Source: Nissolia schottii
Lineage: Eukaryota; Streptophyta; Magnoliopsida; Fabales; Fabaceae
DNA length: 64,000 nt
Direction: 5' to 3'
Assembly (NCBI GenBank): GCA_003254905.1
Contig: QANU01063982.1
Span: 456,211 to 520,210 of the forward strand
The notes beneath the pieces are model-generated. The model searched no databases and was not told the DNA's origin. It saw only the letters and a list, made by a program, of their open reading frames with translations. Of this stretch, positions 20,466 to 32,867 are shown one piece after another. A program made the translations under genes and the position numbers. Each line of letters begins with the position of its first letter. Positions within the stretch are counted from its first letter, which is position 1.

Positions 20466-23145
20466 TGGTTATATTTCCTAGGTCCAACTAAATCACTAGC
20501 CTCGATATGACTTGTTTGGGTGGGAGTTGAATCCATAAAGATGCTAATGTGCCAAGTGTGGGAAAATACAATTAATTACAGTGAGTTATGTGCCACAAAT
20601 TTTTAGACAACAAATTTACAGGTATTTCACACTTACATGTCCTTACTTTGTTGATTCATAATCGGTGAAAGATTTCACCACTTACTATTAAAATTTCATC
20701 ATAATATCCCATAATTATTTTGTTTCTTCTCTTCACTTTTGTCTCCCATTCTAACAAAGAAGAAAAAAAAATACATGTTTTCTCTCTTTTTTTTTTCTTT
20801 CGTGCATTTTCTTTCCTCTCCTTTTTTCTCAAACCCAACCATGCAGTAACGATTTTTTTACTCCCTAAAATAAATACACTTGATTTTGACTTCTTTAAGA
20901 TAGATATTATTTTAAATTTCAAATTAACTACTAATATATACGAACATGATATTAGTAAAGGAGAATTTCAGAATTGCATTGTTGGTCCACCGCAGATCCG
21001 ATATGATATTTGCCAGCCAATAATAGATTCACACGTATCTCAGAGCTGCTTGATCGTCCACTCACCTTGAAGTAACAGATATCCCTATCCCCGGAATTAA
21101 AAAGTGTTTTTTCCAGTTTTTTAACTTCATAGTTTGAGGATGTTTTCTCAATCATATATTATGCTATTTAAATTATTTATTTATTTTTTAAATTTTATAA
21201 TTAAATTTATTAAATTTTATTATTATTTTATGATCTAATGTAACATATTAATTGACTATATGATTCAATGTAATAAATTAATACTTTTTACTATAATATT
21301 TGTAGAAAGGTACATCATAATTTCAAATAGTCCGCAAATCTTTAAACCTCTTCTAAGTTAACTCTTTGAATGATTTAACTAATGAAAAGTTTATTACGAT
21401 TATATAAAACATGGAATAATAATAAAATTTGATAAATTTAATTTTAAAAATTATAAAAAATGAATAAATTAAGTAGCATATAATATTTACTTGATGTAGT
21501 ATTTAAACAACCACTTAATTAGAGCTACAAGACAAAATATAAATAATTGAGCACACTAATTCATTGCCCTATTTTTTCAGGCACAAATTTCATTCCCTTT
21601 TTTCGTTTTGTTTTTGAGGCAGTTTCATCTCTCGTGAAATTCTCATGTCCATCGTGATGAGAATATATGTTAGGAGGAGTATAAATTTATTTATATTATA
21701 GTAGATATGCAATTATCTCTTTATTCCCCTTTAATATTAATAATTGCAAAATAACGACAAAATTATAGAATTGTTGTTATGACCCATTCGAATATAGTTT
21801 CATCATGTAAAAGTAATGATTAGTTTTGTGTTCAAATAAGAATTTATTTTTGATAAACACCGCGACGATATTATATGATTATATCAGCACATAGATTCAG
21901 TAAATACAAAATGTGAATGATTCCCTATCTATTCAGAACTAGAATTCTCTGTCTACTCTATTATTTCACTAAATTCGAAGCTAAGCCAGTTTCTTAGTGT
22001 AAATTATCTTCCACGGATCACATCATGTGAACAATAACAAAAAAAAAAAACTTGTAAGGATATTTCGAGCTCGAAGAAAATATCTGTTGGATATGTTTTC
22101 ATACAACTGTTTTTCCTATGCTTTTGCAACGGATTGCTTTCATGACAGATCGCTAGCAACTATTCTATATTCCAATCCAAATTTATAAATCTTGAAGATA
22201 TTTTCTTTCTATCGAAATCACTTGGACTTTAGCTAATTTTGCTCGAGGAGAATCAATCCATTGTAAGAATAAAGCTCTTTTAATGTTAATTTTTTCTATC
22301 TAGACTCAAACTCAATAAATTACTTTAAAATAACAAGTACCGAATCACTTGAATCAATTAAACATTGGTAACATCGTGAAGATATGTTAAGTAAGAAGCA
22401 TAATTGTCATGTGAGTAAAACATCAATTTAGTCTTATAATTCACAATATCGATCAATTTTGTTTTCCATTTTTTAAAATTATCAAAATTATTCCCAAATT
22501 ATGCAAACGACAATCAATTAAATTAGTCCTCGAAGTTAAGTAAATGTTGAACATAATATTAAAATATAATGGATGTACATTGTTGCTAAAGACAATATAT
22601 CGAGACTAACACTTACGTAATTAAATTCCACGTTTATTTGAATTGTAGCCACCGCTTATTGATTGTTGTGTCAAAACATCTAGCTATATGTGAATAATGG
22701 TTATCGCGATTGGTAAGGTACAATTGCCTTATTTCATAAGGACGCTAGTTCGCTTTTCGTTACTGATGATGTGAGGCCACAAAGAGTTGGCTTTTGTTGC
22801 TGTGTTTGGTATTTTTGGTGGATGTTTTTATGTAATCTTGGTGGTGTTGTAATCTTAGTTGAATATAGGATTGGTGACGGCATTTTTCTTGGTGTTGATG
22901 TTGTACCTGTTATGTTTTGATGTGCTTTAATTCATATAGGTTGAATACTTTTTTTTTTTCTCTTGAGTTTTGTTTCATTGAGTTTTTTTTGAGAGATTTT
23001 AATGATATTTGACCAGTAGCAATCGAGTATTGTTGAATCTCCGTGATAATTGTTTTTCCTTTTCTCCTTTACTACTTGTTTGTAGGCTTCACAATTTTAC
23101 CTACACCCATGGATATCTGCCAATAATACTTGTGATGAGACGGAT
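20466..23145. other. AT-rich intergenic DNA, no gene seen
   Basis: Opposite-strand frames near 20656-21155 are low-complexity Lys or Phe runs. Nothing between 21160 and 23145 shows protein-like composition or clear repeat ends. Confidence 0.4.
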
Positions 23146-23591
23146 ATGCACTACTAAAATATAACTTTACTGGCAGATTTTTATGGATTATCAACGGATT
23201 TGAAAAGTTTTGGTAGATTTTCGTCGGATACTATCCAACGGTAATGAGCTAGTTGGTAACTGCTTATCAGCAGATAATGAATCCGTCAATAATTAGTGAT
23301 AGATATATTCGCCGATAACAAGTCTTAGAAATGATGTCTGGGAGAATGTTATTGCCTGGGACTACAATTCTGACGACTAAATAAAACCTAATTCAATCTT
23401 ATAGTAGACATTACATTATTATTGCTTAGGACTTGGTCATTTGGTGGCCATGACTGTGAGGGAGGTGCCTCTAAACGTGGAGGTGAAGGCCCAATTTTTC
23501 CTGTCATATCTTAAAAAAATCGTAAAATTATGAGCTAATAAAATATTAATACTTGTTATGAACATTCTCTTAAATATACTCAAATTTTAAA

Positions 23592-23735
23592 ATCTAACAC
23601 AAATCCTAAATATAATCAACTTAACATAAATCTAACACAAATCTTAAATATAATCAACTTAACATAAATCTAACACAAATTCTAAATATATTCAAATTAA
23701 CATGAACCTAACACAAATCCTAACCCTAAAATATA
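23592..23735. repeat. 38-bp tandem repeat inside the CACTA element
   Basis: Almost four copies of a unit beginning ATCTAACACAAATCCTAAAT, starting at 23592, 23630, 23668 and 23706. Confidence 0.85.
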
Positions 23736-23869
23736 CTAAAATCAATTATGAAAATACACATAAATCATAGATAAAAAATGATAATAATACAATAACAAAT
23801 TCAAAACAAAATCAACCTAATTCATTCAAAATCAAATAAAATAAAAAGACAAGAAAATACTAACGGTGG

Positions 23870-24200
23870 CTCAATCATGGCAATGGTGACAAGGCGACGA
23901 CAGTGGCTGGTACGGTGATGGCAGGAGCTGGGATGGTGGTAAGGGCAACAGTGGTTATAGGGGCAACCGTGGAAACACGACGATGGCGGGGGCGGTGGTA
24001 GGGACGACGGAGGCAGCGTGGTGATGACGACAATGATGGTAGGTGTGACGATAGTAGCATGGCGACAATGGGGACAGTGGCAGGGGTGTGGGGTGGTGGA
24101 ATGGGTGTGGTAATGGTGGGGTGTGGTGTGGAGGTAACGGGGGTGGTGGGGCGTAGCGGTGGCTAGTGGGTGGAGGAGAGAATGGAAAAAGGTATAGAAA
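23870..24200. repeat. G-rich GGTGG-type low-complexity block in the CACTA element
   Basis: Imperfect GGTGGT, GGCGAC and ATGGTG words dominate the plus strand. The long minus-strand frame over it is a His, Pro and Thr low-complexity peptide. It could be a decayed captured exon, but no family is recognisable. Confidence 0.5.
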
Positions 24201-24763
24201 ATGAGGAAGAAGTGGAAAATCTCATATTTAAAGACACGATGAGCATTACCAGTAGATTTATTAGCCGATAAGCTTACCAAATTCAACGGTAATCCCAAAA
24301 TTGAAATACAATGTTTCGTTTGGGTAGGAAATTTTTTGTTCAATGGCAAATTGAGTATTGGTGGATAACTTTGCCGCTAATGTTACAAAGCCGCTGATAA
24401 GAACTAAACCCTAACTTTAAATAATTAAATAAATCCTCATCAATAAGAAAAAGTAAGGTCATATTAATAAGCAATTATATGTATCTACACCGTTTAAAAT
24501 AGTCTAGGAACACTTTTATCATCCTTTTACACATAGACTAATAATTCTACAAAACTTTATATTATAGTACAATAATTATATATTAACGAATAATGTACGT
24601 GCATGTTAGTCTTTAAATATGCATCATCGATTTGAGTGTGTATAAAAACCAACTATTAATTTACCCGTCGCGTGCGATCATTAACTAACTAAATTTGTAT
24701 GATACACCCTAAATCTATATAGCTAATTAAACCTTAAAACATGAAAACGTATTTTGTTTTGGA

Positions 24764-24817
<54 letters not shown>

Positions 24818-24818
24818 T
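24764..24818. repeat. Palindromic microsatellite (CT)n(TA)n(GA)n
   Basis: A 17-nt CT run, a TA core and a matching GA run make a near-perfect palindrome of about 55 bp that could form a hairpin or cruciform. Confidence 0.9.
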
Positions 24819-25178
24819 TCTCATATGAATTTGTTAGTCCAATTGATTTATCATAATCTTATGTTGTTATGCTTTAATAAAGAAAATAAATAAAAAATTT
24901 AATAAACTTGACCCTAAACCCTAAACTTATTAAAAAATTACCATTTACCAGCAAATATATTTGCTAGTAAATAGACTCATGTTTTTAAATTATTTAATAA
25001 TTATCGTCAAATAAATCTTACGGTAATATGTAGACGCCACATGACACCACGTTATTCGGACGAATATATTATCTATCAATAACCATGAGTTTCAACATTT
25101 ATATTGTCGAAAAAGGGCTTTATCGGCAGATATTGTACTTAAAATCCACTGATAGAGAACGATTTTCTAGTAGTGATG

Positions 25179-26233
25179 TGGGGAAGGTTTTTCTCCCATG
25201 GGTAATAGAGATGAATATTTTCAATACCTGTTTGTCAAATGGGATGGGAAGAGGGTTACTTCCCCATACCCGCAGGTACTAGATACGTAAAATAATTAAA
25301 TTACTTATAGTTATATAAATAAAACATTTGTATAATCTTAAGTAAAAACTCCAGGAATTCAGGAATATTATTAAAGGAAAATCAATTTTAGTTGGGAATT
25401 ATGTTTAAAAGGCTTGAGTGTTGGATTTCTAAATTCTTTTATCATCATGCATTTGTTGATTGATTCATTTGACAGTAGTGTGGTTACATATTCTAGAGGT
25501 TTGTACCTACATGTTTTCATAATATATTTTTAAATGGCTGTTACGTATAGTCATATACTACTATACCTATCTCACAAAAACTTAGCCTTTGATTTTTATT
25601 AAACCTTATTATTATTCTAATGAATATCACCACTATTTGGTTGAAGTTCATAGAGTAGAGTTTAATATAATTTTTTTATATTTATTTGTTACATCTTAAA
25701 TCCATATATATTTTTAATCAAATTTTTTTTATCATAAATAAAATTTTTCATATTTTTTCCCCTAATTTTTCATAAGCATTGGATACCCATGGATATTCGT
25801 GGGTATCCATATATCTGCAAAAGAAATTTTAAATAGAAACCTGTACAAATATGGGGTGGGAATAAGGGAAAATTTTTGATGCAATGGGTGGGGGTGACAA
25901 GGGACTATCCCCCACCCCATCCCATTGTCATTCCTACTTATTTGCCTTTTTTTTAAATTATTTAACCCTTATTTCATAAAAAAAAATGATGTGAGAGCTA
26001 CTTTGATATGTGATATGTAAATATTTGTGTAAGCATTCAAAGAGTCTAGAAGAAACATGTCTTGACCTTGATTGAATGATTGATGCTGAACTCATGTAAA
26101 CTTTATAAAAAAAATTAAAAATATTTTTCATAAAATGAGATAATAATAGGTAAGGAGCAAGAGATATATAATATATGAAAATAAATAAAGAATGGATGTA
26201 GTGTAATGATATAAAAAGTAATTTTATTTTTTT
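25179..26233. other. Intergenic DNA, no gene seen
   Basis: Mostly AT-rich. GGGATGGG and CCCATCCC-type words near 25240-25270 and 25850-25930 are inverted and may be the ends of an old element of about 700 bp (roughly 25190-25935), but the boundaries are vague. Confidence 0.35.
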
Positions 26234-26753
26234 GGCTTAAATATGTTTTTAGTTCTTTATAAATTTTGAATTTTGTGTTTTATTTATCATATTTTTTTTA
26301 CTAAAAATCATCTCTAATAATTGTTTTTAAGGTTTTAGTCTCTGTCATCATGTTAAACCATTAACTGTTGACGTGATAATTAACTTGATCACGTGGCAGT
26401 GAGAGAGAGGGGAGGAGAGAAGTAGGTGAGAGTGTATGAGTGAGATCGCTTCACTAATAGTAGTGAGACGGCAACTCACGGAGCTGTAGTGGAAAAGAAG
26501 ACAACAAATGTATGCTAAAAGCAGTGCTAGATTGAGAAGAGGAAGCAATTGTTGGGTCAATCGTGTCACACACGTGACCTGTGACCAATTACATGGCCAA
26601 GTTAACTGTCATGTCTGCAATTAACGGATTAACATAGCGGCAAAGACTAAAACCTTAAAAAGAAATTTATGAGGACGATTTTTAACGATTTTTTTTATGA
26701 AGGATAAAACATAAAATTCAAAATTTATGAAAGATTAAAAACGTATTTAACCC
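26234..26753. mobile_element. MULE-like element with GGSTTAAATAYGTTTTTA ends, copy 1
   Basis: The left end GGCTTAAATATGTTTTTAGT continues into TTTATAAATTTTGAATTTTG. The right-end complement reads GGGTTAAATACGTTTTTAAT, then TTTCATAAATTTTGAATTTT, so the inverted repeats are about 50 bp. Inside are CACGTGGCAGTG and GTCACACACGTGACCTGTGA, matching the CACGTG-containing stretch of the 62277-63777 element. No transposase. This type of end is common in legume genomes. Confidence 0.7.
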
Positions 26754-27581
26754 TATTTTATTTCTAGTTACTTAACTATAGTAAAAAAATATTACTGGTT
26801 AATGTTTATATATTGATTTATCCAGATTTCAGAAGATGAGATAAATTTCCATTTAGAAATCTTTTTCAAACCGAAAGCAGATGAAAAAAGTGCTTTTAAC
26901 ACTTTGAAATGATTTAATTTGTGTGCTCTCGACACCCTAACCAAGTAACCATAATCCATTCAATTGCAGATTGCAAAGAGGGCGAGATGACAAGGATGTG
27001 AAGTAAAGGTGTGGTCTGTATTTTACACTTGGGCCCCCCAACAGAATGAAAATTTGGTCCCTACTTAATTGCTGATGTTCTTCAATTCCAAATTCCAAGC
27101 CCATTTATGTTGAACTGGATTTTCTTGTGGAGGACAATCATCGCTCATTATATTTAGACAACGTCAACTCCACATTCTTACTGCTATCTATGTATGGACT
27201 TTAGTTAGCACCAAGACTGGATGATAGTGTGATTGATTTTAATGTTTTGTTTTAGGAGATAAAAGTAAAATCATATAAAGAAAACAAAAACAACTGAACT
27301 TTTTGAATTTTTATTAGGTTGAGTCATGAGTCCTGGCTCATATGAGATGGGCTAGTATCGAATTTGCTTAAACATTTTGTATTTTTGTTTTTTTTGGAAG
27401 ATATGCAGAATGTTATATTCTAATTGAAATGATATGTGAAAAAAGTAACAGTGCAATTATTGATGCATTAATCCCTTTCGATTTGCTAGGGTTTATACGG
27501 TAGTATTTTTAGGTAAGTTCTTATACCAAGATTGAATTCTTTCTTTAGGTATCACATAACTATATTGTGTTTAAATTAAAT
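26754..27581. other. Intergenic DNA, no gene seen
   Basis: A moderately GC-containing patch around 26930-27190 has no persistent frame. Nothing recognised. Confidence 0.4.
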
Positions 27582-27650
27582 GTGAATTACACTGAACTCC
27601 ATTGAAATCTTGAAGTTTAGTGAAATTATAATATCTCTCTTTCGACTTTT
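27582..27650. repeat. Fragment of the 1117-1394 MITE family
   Basis: GTGAATTACACTGAACTCC followed by GTTTAGTGAAATTATAATA matches the terminal repeat of the element at 1117-1394. The partner end is not clear, so this is a half element. Confidence 0.45.
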
Positions 27651-27769
27651 TTTTTTTTTTTTTCAGGTGATAATGTGACACTCACCTCTCCTCATAAATA
27701 CTAACGTCTTTCTGATGATACTAAAATTAGATGTCATTTGTTATTAAGATGTTCTACCCATTGTGGTCC

Positions 27770-28060
27770 TTTTTCAGCAAGCTTCACAATTGTTTAGAAT
27801 AAATTGAGATATTATTATATCTATCGTAAACTGATTTATTTATTAGGATATTTATTTATTTATCTGTTAAGATACCTATCTAATCTGTTAAGTTTATTTT
27901 TATGTTATTTTTAGCCTATAAATAGGCATATCATCTTTATACTTGATGAGCACATTCTAAATAATACAATCCTTATTTTTTTTTCTCTCTTGTCTAGTGT
28001 GACCCAAGCCCTTTTCATAGACTTCTTTTATGCGCAAGAGAGTCAGAGGAGGCTGTAAAA
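27770..28060 (+). mobile_element. Possible solo copia-type LTR relic
   Basis: A TATA-type sequence (AGCCTATAAATAGGCATATC, near 27912-27931) is followed by AATAATACAATCC and a pyrimidine-rich stretch, as in short plant copia LTRs. Upstream it has repeated TTAAGATACC and TAATCTGTTAAG words. No target duplication was found, so the call is weak. Confidence 0.3.
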
Positions 28061-28192
28061 TTTACAAACCATAAAAATGTAATGAAATTTGCACTGTAAT
28101 AACAAACGAGACTCATTGTATGGGCAGATAGGTATATCTTTTTCTATTTTAAAACGCGAACTCAAAACCACTTACTAAAACCAATTCTCGTA

Positions 28193-28818
28193 TAGAGGTG
28201 TTCATTACCTGGTCCGACCCGCTAACCCGAACTGGCCGAAGCATTTGAGCCAATTGGGCCCGATTTTGAACAACTCTAAAAAAATCCAATTTTAATTCAT
28301 ATCGGGTTCAGGTTTAGTCTCGGGTCACCGGCCCGACCTGCATACATAACTATATTATGCATTTCTTATTTTCTTTCCTTCCCATCCCATAGCCCATGTT
28401 TATTTTGGTGTCTATTGTAGTTAAACCATGTCTACTTCAGTGTGTATAAATCTATTGTAGTGCACTTATTGTTTTTTTGTTGTTTATGTTCCACTAAAAC
28501 TATGGAAGTTTGAATGAGAATGCTAAGATTATAAATTTTATGTCATTTTGTTGTAGTGTTTGAAATTAATGAGTATTTAGTTAAGAAATATAATGTTTAG
28601 TTTGTAATTTTTTTAACTTTATTTTTTAATGAATGTTATTTTTTATTTTGAAGATTGAGATAGTTTTGACTTGTTTTTGACTCGGTCCAAACGTGAGTTT
28701 TAACTTGGCCAAGAGATAATCGGGTCTATCAAGTTTAGGGTTGGGTCCAGGTCCTCAAAATTAGCTTAATCTAAATATAGGACCGAGTTAGTAAAGGCCA
28801 ACCCAACTCATGAACATC
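28193..28818. mobile_element. hAT-like non-autonomous element (diverged)
   Basis: The left end (GAGGTGTTCATTACCTGGTC, then CGACCCGCTAACCCGAA) is echoed by the inverted right end (complement GATGTTCATGAGTTGGGTTG). The interior is A/T-rich with CCCGACC-type words only near the ends, as in 15433-15736 and 34497-35294. No target duplication is evident. Confidence 0.45.
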
Positions 28819-30574
28819 GTTAGTCCATATGTTTAAACCTAAGCCGTCAATCAAGACGAGGGACAAATCTAATTTTCTCATAATCCCCTTTTGTCTTGAT
28901 GCTCTCTAGCTTCCGTGTTTGCAACTGCGAATACTTGTTTGCTGGCATTATTCTCAATTGGGCCCGTTCGTTTTTTTCTAGCCCAAGTTGGATATAGTAT
29001 AGATTAGCTTTAGATATTGGACGAAGCTTAATACCATAAAAAGAGAGGCTAATTGGATAAAGATATCTCTCTCTATGTGGTCCCCTCCATACATACAAAC
29101 GTTACATTTCGGCCCATATAAAACTTTCTCTTTCAAAATTAGTTCACCTTATCTTCTTATGTTTGACCTAATAAAGTAGCACTCTGTCCTATTTCAATGC
29201 AAAAAAATGAAAATAAAATTAATTGCTAGGCAGCGCAGATTATTCAATCAAAACCTAAAAAAATTATGATTTTTTTTTTGAGAGAGAGAGTAAAACATTT
29301 TTGCTAATTCAGCAAGATTTAATTAAATAAAAGTATAAAAAAATTTAATACAATTAAACTCAAAAAATATTATAATTGAGAAAAAATGGATTTTTTGAAT
29401 ATATATATCATAAAAGTTCAAAAAGAATTGTAGTCGTAGAGATTGGATTTTATGCACCTAACAGTTACTCCGATACTTCATTAAGTTGAAATTTCATGCC
29501 CATTTAACAAAGTGCAAGGTATGCTTGAGTAGGGATTCTTAAGGCTTGACTTTTTTTTTTAATTATTTATTGAACAATGTAATTACAATAAAGATGAAAA
29601 AGGTAAGTATTCAAATATTTATTTAATTTAAAATAGATAATTTTATTTAGTATATAATAATAATAATTTTCTTATTATAAATACGTATACAGTCTCATCT
29701 TTGTCAACCCTGTACAACATCTTGTTGGGCTATATACTAACAAAATAAATTAGGCCCATTCATTACACATCCTTTGCCACAAATATGGCTTGTATCATTC
29801 TTGTCCACTGATTTTCTGTATCAATAAACTTGTGATAGCTACACGGTATGCAAGGGACCATCATCTAGACTAATAAAGCAACTCTACGTCTATATACATT
29901 TTTTTTTGGTGCATCATAAATATATATATATATAACATTTATGATTAAGTTAGACCAGTATTACTTTAAAAAATTATTACATCATTTAATAACGTTTTAA
30001 TTATTTAATATTTTAAAAAATTGACTGTTAGATTGAAAGTTCATATTTTATAAATTATGTATACAAAATTTGTATTAATTTAAAATCGTCTAACTAGTTT
30101 CTTACATACATTAAAATTGACGTAATATATATGTTGAAAATGTGCAAAAATAAAATCTATTTCACCACATCCTTATTGTTCGACTATTTCTAGTGGATAT
30201 ATAGCGTATCTAAACTAAAAATATATCCATCTTCAAGTTTTTTTTTTTTAAAAAAAAATTGATACAAATGATCTATATGTAAGCCAATTGTAATTTAACG
30301 ATTGAATCAATAATTTAAATTTTACAAAAAGTTATAAAGTGTGTAACAATGGTTAAAGTTATATTGATATAATTTAATTTTACCCCTCTCTCTGTATTGA
30401 CACAAATAACCAAACTTCGACCCGATTTCATGTATGCATGGCTATATCAATCTGAGTTTAGATGATCTAATTTAGAGCATTTCATTTTAGACTTATCCAT
30501 GACATGCATCAAATCAACAACCACTTATCCAAGCTTTGAATTGAATTGTCCCCATGGAAAATTAACTGGAATAT
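28819..30574. other. AT-rich intergenic DNA, no gene seen
   Basis: An 83-residue minus-strand frame near 28847-29098 shows no domain. Short (AT)n runs occur near 29918-29933. No repeat boundaries were identified. Confidence 0.4.
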
Positions 30575-31124
30575 TCTCTCACTAAATTAACTTGAGAGTT
30601 TATGAGGGATTAGTGAGGGCACAATCCCTCGCTAAAAAGGAAAGTGAAATGTTAAACGTTTAGCAATGGTTCAGTGATGGATTTATTTGTCAATGAAATG
30701 GGAGGGAAGGATTTAGTTTAGTTGATGAGATTTGTGAGACAATTTCTCTCGCTAAATGAAGTTGAGAGTTTGTGAGGGATTAGTGAGGGAGTTTTCTCTT
30801 GCTAACTTTTCTTTAAAACATTGCTAGGGATTAACGAGAGAGTTTTTCCTTGCTGTAAGTATTTTTAGTGTTTGTGAGGTAATAGCGAGAAACTTTTCTC
30901 TCACTAAACATTTTAATTAGGTAAAATATGTTACAATGGATAATGTCCTTGATAATTTGTCACTAATTGATCATCGAATTTTTTACCGCTCATTTTTAAA
31001 ATTTTTGTTACCAATCTACATTTGCTCACGAATCCCTAGCTAATCCATTGCTAATTAGTGAGGGATTAGCAAGAAAAAGTTTCCTCACTAAATTCCGTCG
31101 CTAATCCACATTTTTCTTGTAGTG
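30575..31124. mobile_element. CACTA transposon end with subterminal repeats, second family
   Basis: Words such as GTGAGGGATTAG, TCCCTCGCTAA and TTAGCGAGAG recur more than ten times in both orientations. The right terminus TTTTTCTTGTAGTG is the complement of CACTACAAGAAAAA, a classic CACTA end. No matching left terminus is visible. The repeat word differs from the TTACCGTCG word at 8553-9219, so this is a different family. Confidence 0.6.
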
Positions 31125-31224
31125 ATGCAAACTATCCTAATTATGCATAAAAATAATTAAGGATTCCTAAAAACTTATTAAAAATACTTAGGAAATAAGC
31201 AAATAAAATACACAAATTAGAGAG

Positions 31225-32497
31225 TTATCAGAGTGTTTTTAAAGCTTGGTCATTGTGTAAGAATGCCAAGAATTAGGAAAAATATAAGGCAACTAGGAGA
31301 GATACAAAAAAGGCAATGAGTGAAGCGAGAACTAGGGAATTTGATGGGCTATACAATCTTTATGTACTAAAGCAGGGGAAAGAGGTATTTGCAAGCTAGC
31401 AATAAGAACAAAAATTTAAATTAGGTTAAAAGCATCAAGGATGAGGAAGGTAAAATTTTGGTAATAGAACAAGACATCAAGAAAAGACGGAAGAATTACT
31501 TCCAAAAGTTATTTAATGACAGACACAAGTTTCTCCCACAATCGGATAGACTAAATATCAGGGAAGAAGACCAATCAAAGATATGTATGATAAAGTCACA
31601 ACTAGCGTGAGAATGCAAGGTGGAACAACAAAGGATTTCTCCATCACAATTGGTTTGCACCAAGGGCCAACTTTAAGCCCTTATCTTTTTACCCTAGTAT
31701 TGGATGTCCTTACTAAACAAATTCAAGATCTGGTGCCATAATGCATGCATTTTATAGATGATATAATTTTGGTACGATAATCAAGAGGAGTGAAATGGAA
31801 AGCTAGAACTATGGAGATAGAGACACATGGTTTCCATATTAGTAGTAGTAAGACCAAATATATGGAATGTAAATTTAGCAAGAGGCGTCCAAGTTCTAAC
31901 TTAGAGGTGAAAATTGGGGAAGATACTATACCACAAGTCACAAGGTTCAAGTATCTCAGAGTCATTATTCAAAATGATGGAGAGATAGAGGGAGATGTAA
32001 ACCATAAGATCAAAGATAGTGAAATGGAGGAGTTCTTTCAGGAGTCGTATGTGATAAAAGAGTACCACTAAAGCTTAAGAGAAAATTCTATTGCACAATG
32101 GTGAGACCAACAATGTTATATGAATCTGAGTGTTGACCGGTAAAAAGCCACCATGAAAATAAACTCTGTTGCATAAACGAGGATGTTCCATTGGATGAGT
32201 GAATAGAGAGTTGGGGTAGCACCTATCGTGAAAAAGATGGTAGAATCTCGCCTTAGGTGATTTGGATATGTGAAGAGAAGAATTGAAGAAGCCCCAATGA
32301 GGAGTAGATTAGACGACGGGTAGCTTATCATATAGAGATAGAGGGAGACCTAAAAAAATCATAGAGAAAACTTTTATAAGAGATTTGGACATTAATGACT
32401 TAAATGCAAACATGGTCCAAGACCGAGCAATATGACGTTGTTTGATCTACATATATAGTTCTCACATAGTGAAACAATGCTTAGTTGTTATTGTTGT
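31225..32497 (+). pseudogene. RTE-type LINE, reverse transcriptase and 3' end relic
   Basis: Recognisable in order: a spacer segment (IKDEEGKVLVIEQDIKKR, near 31430), then RT motifs ITIGLHQGPTLSPYLFTLVL (near 31640) and FIDDIIL in place of FADDIVL (near 31750), then ETHGFHISSSKTKYMECKF and EVKIGEDTIPQVTRFKYL (31820-31955). The maturase-like tail (RLRFGYVKRR-like, then RGRPKKIIE) follows, and the 3' end is TTAGTTGTTATTGTTGTA. Motif order and the ..TTGTTGTTG 3' tail match plant RTE LINEs. The RT catalytic FADD is altered to FIDD, and stops and frame changes occur throughout. No endonuclease domain is present, so the copy is 5'-truncated and dead. Confidence 0.8.
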
Positions 32498-32867
32498 AAG
32501 ATTGTTTGATAAAATAATGTAAAAGTCACTTTTAATAACGAGAAGTCAAAATAGTAGCATTTGATCAATATACTAAAAAGTTGCTTTTAAAATCTAAAAT
32601 AATTACAACTAACCGAAATTTTAAAGAAATCAAATGGGAGAAATGAATTTTTGTTATATTAGTCTTTTAAATTTTTTAGAGTATAAGTTATCTTTAAAAA
32701 GTACTTAATGGTATATTTTTTAAGAGCATCATTAACTTTTAAAAATTATAAACAAAAACGTTTCAACTTTTTAATTTATCAAATATAAAAAATTGACTTG
32801 AATTTTTTTTTTAAAAAAAAGCAATAACATCGTTAAAAAGTGTTAACAAACCAAAACAAAACCTTAC
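32498..32867. mobile_element. hAT-type MITE, copy 2 of a pair
   Basis: The left end AAGATTGTTTGATAAAA matches the complement of the right end (TAAGGTTTTGTTTTGGTTTG). Interior words (AAAGTCACTTTTAATAACGA, then GAAGTCAAAATAGTAGC) align with 18840-18900. It sits directly at the 3' tail of the LINE relic. Confidence 0.6.

Larger units (their letters stand above)
23149..25175. mobile_element. Non-autonomous CACTA (En/Spm) transposon, both ends present
   Basis: The element starts CACTACTAAAATATAAC and ends, read from the right as its complement, CACTACTAGAAAATCG. It is flanked by the 3-bp direct repeat ATG (23146-23148 and 25176-25178), the size CACTA elements make. Length is 2,027 bp. Subterminal words such as CAACGGTAA, GCCGATAA and GCCGCTGATAA recur near both ends. 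No transposase frame is seen. The interior holds a 38-bp tandem repeat and a G-rich low-complexity block. The clean ends suggest it moved with enzymes from a relative. Confidence 0.85.

Noticed and set aside
23822-24349. 175-residue minus-strand frame rich in His, Pro and Thr
   Set aside because: Lies wholly within the CACTA element on a GGTGG low-complexity block; no domain and no splice context.
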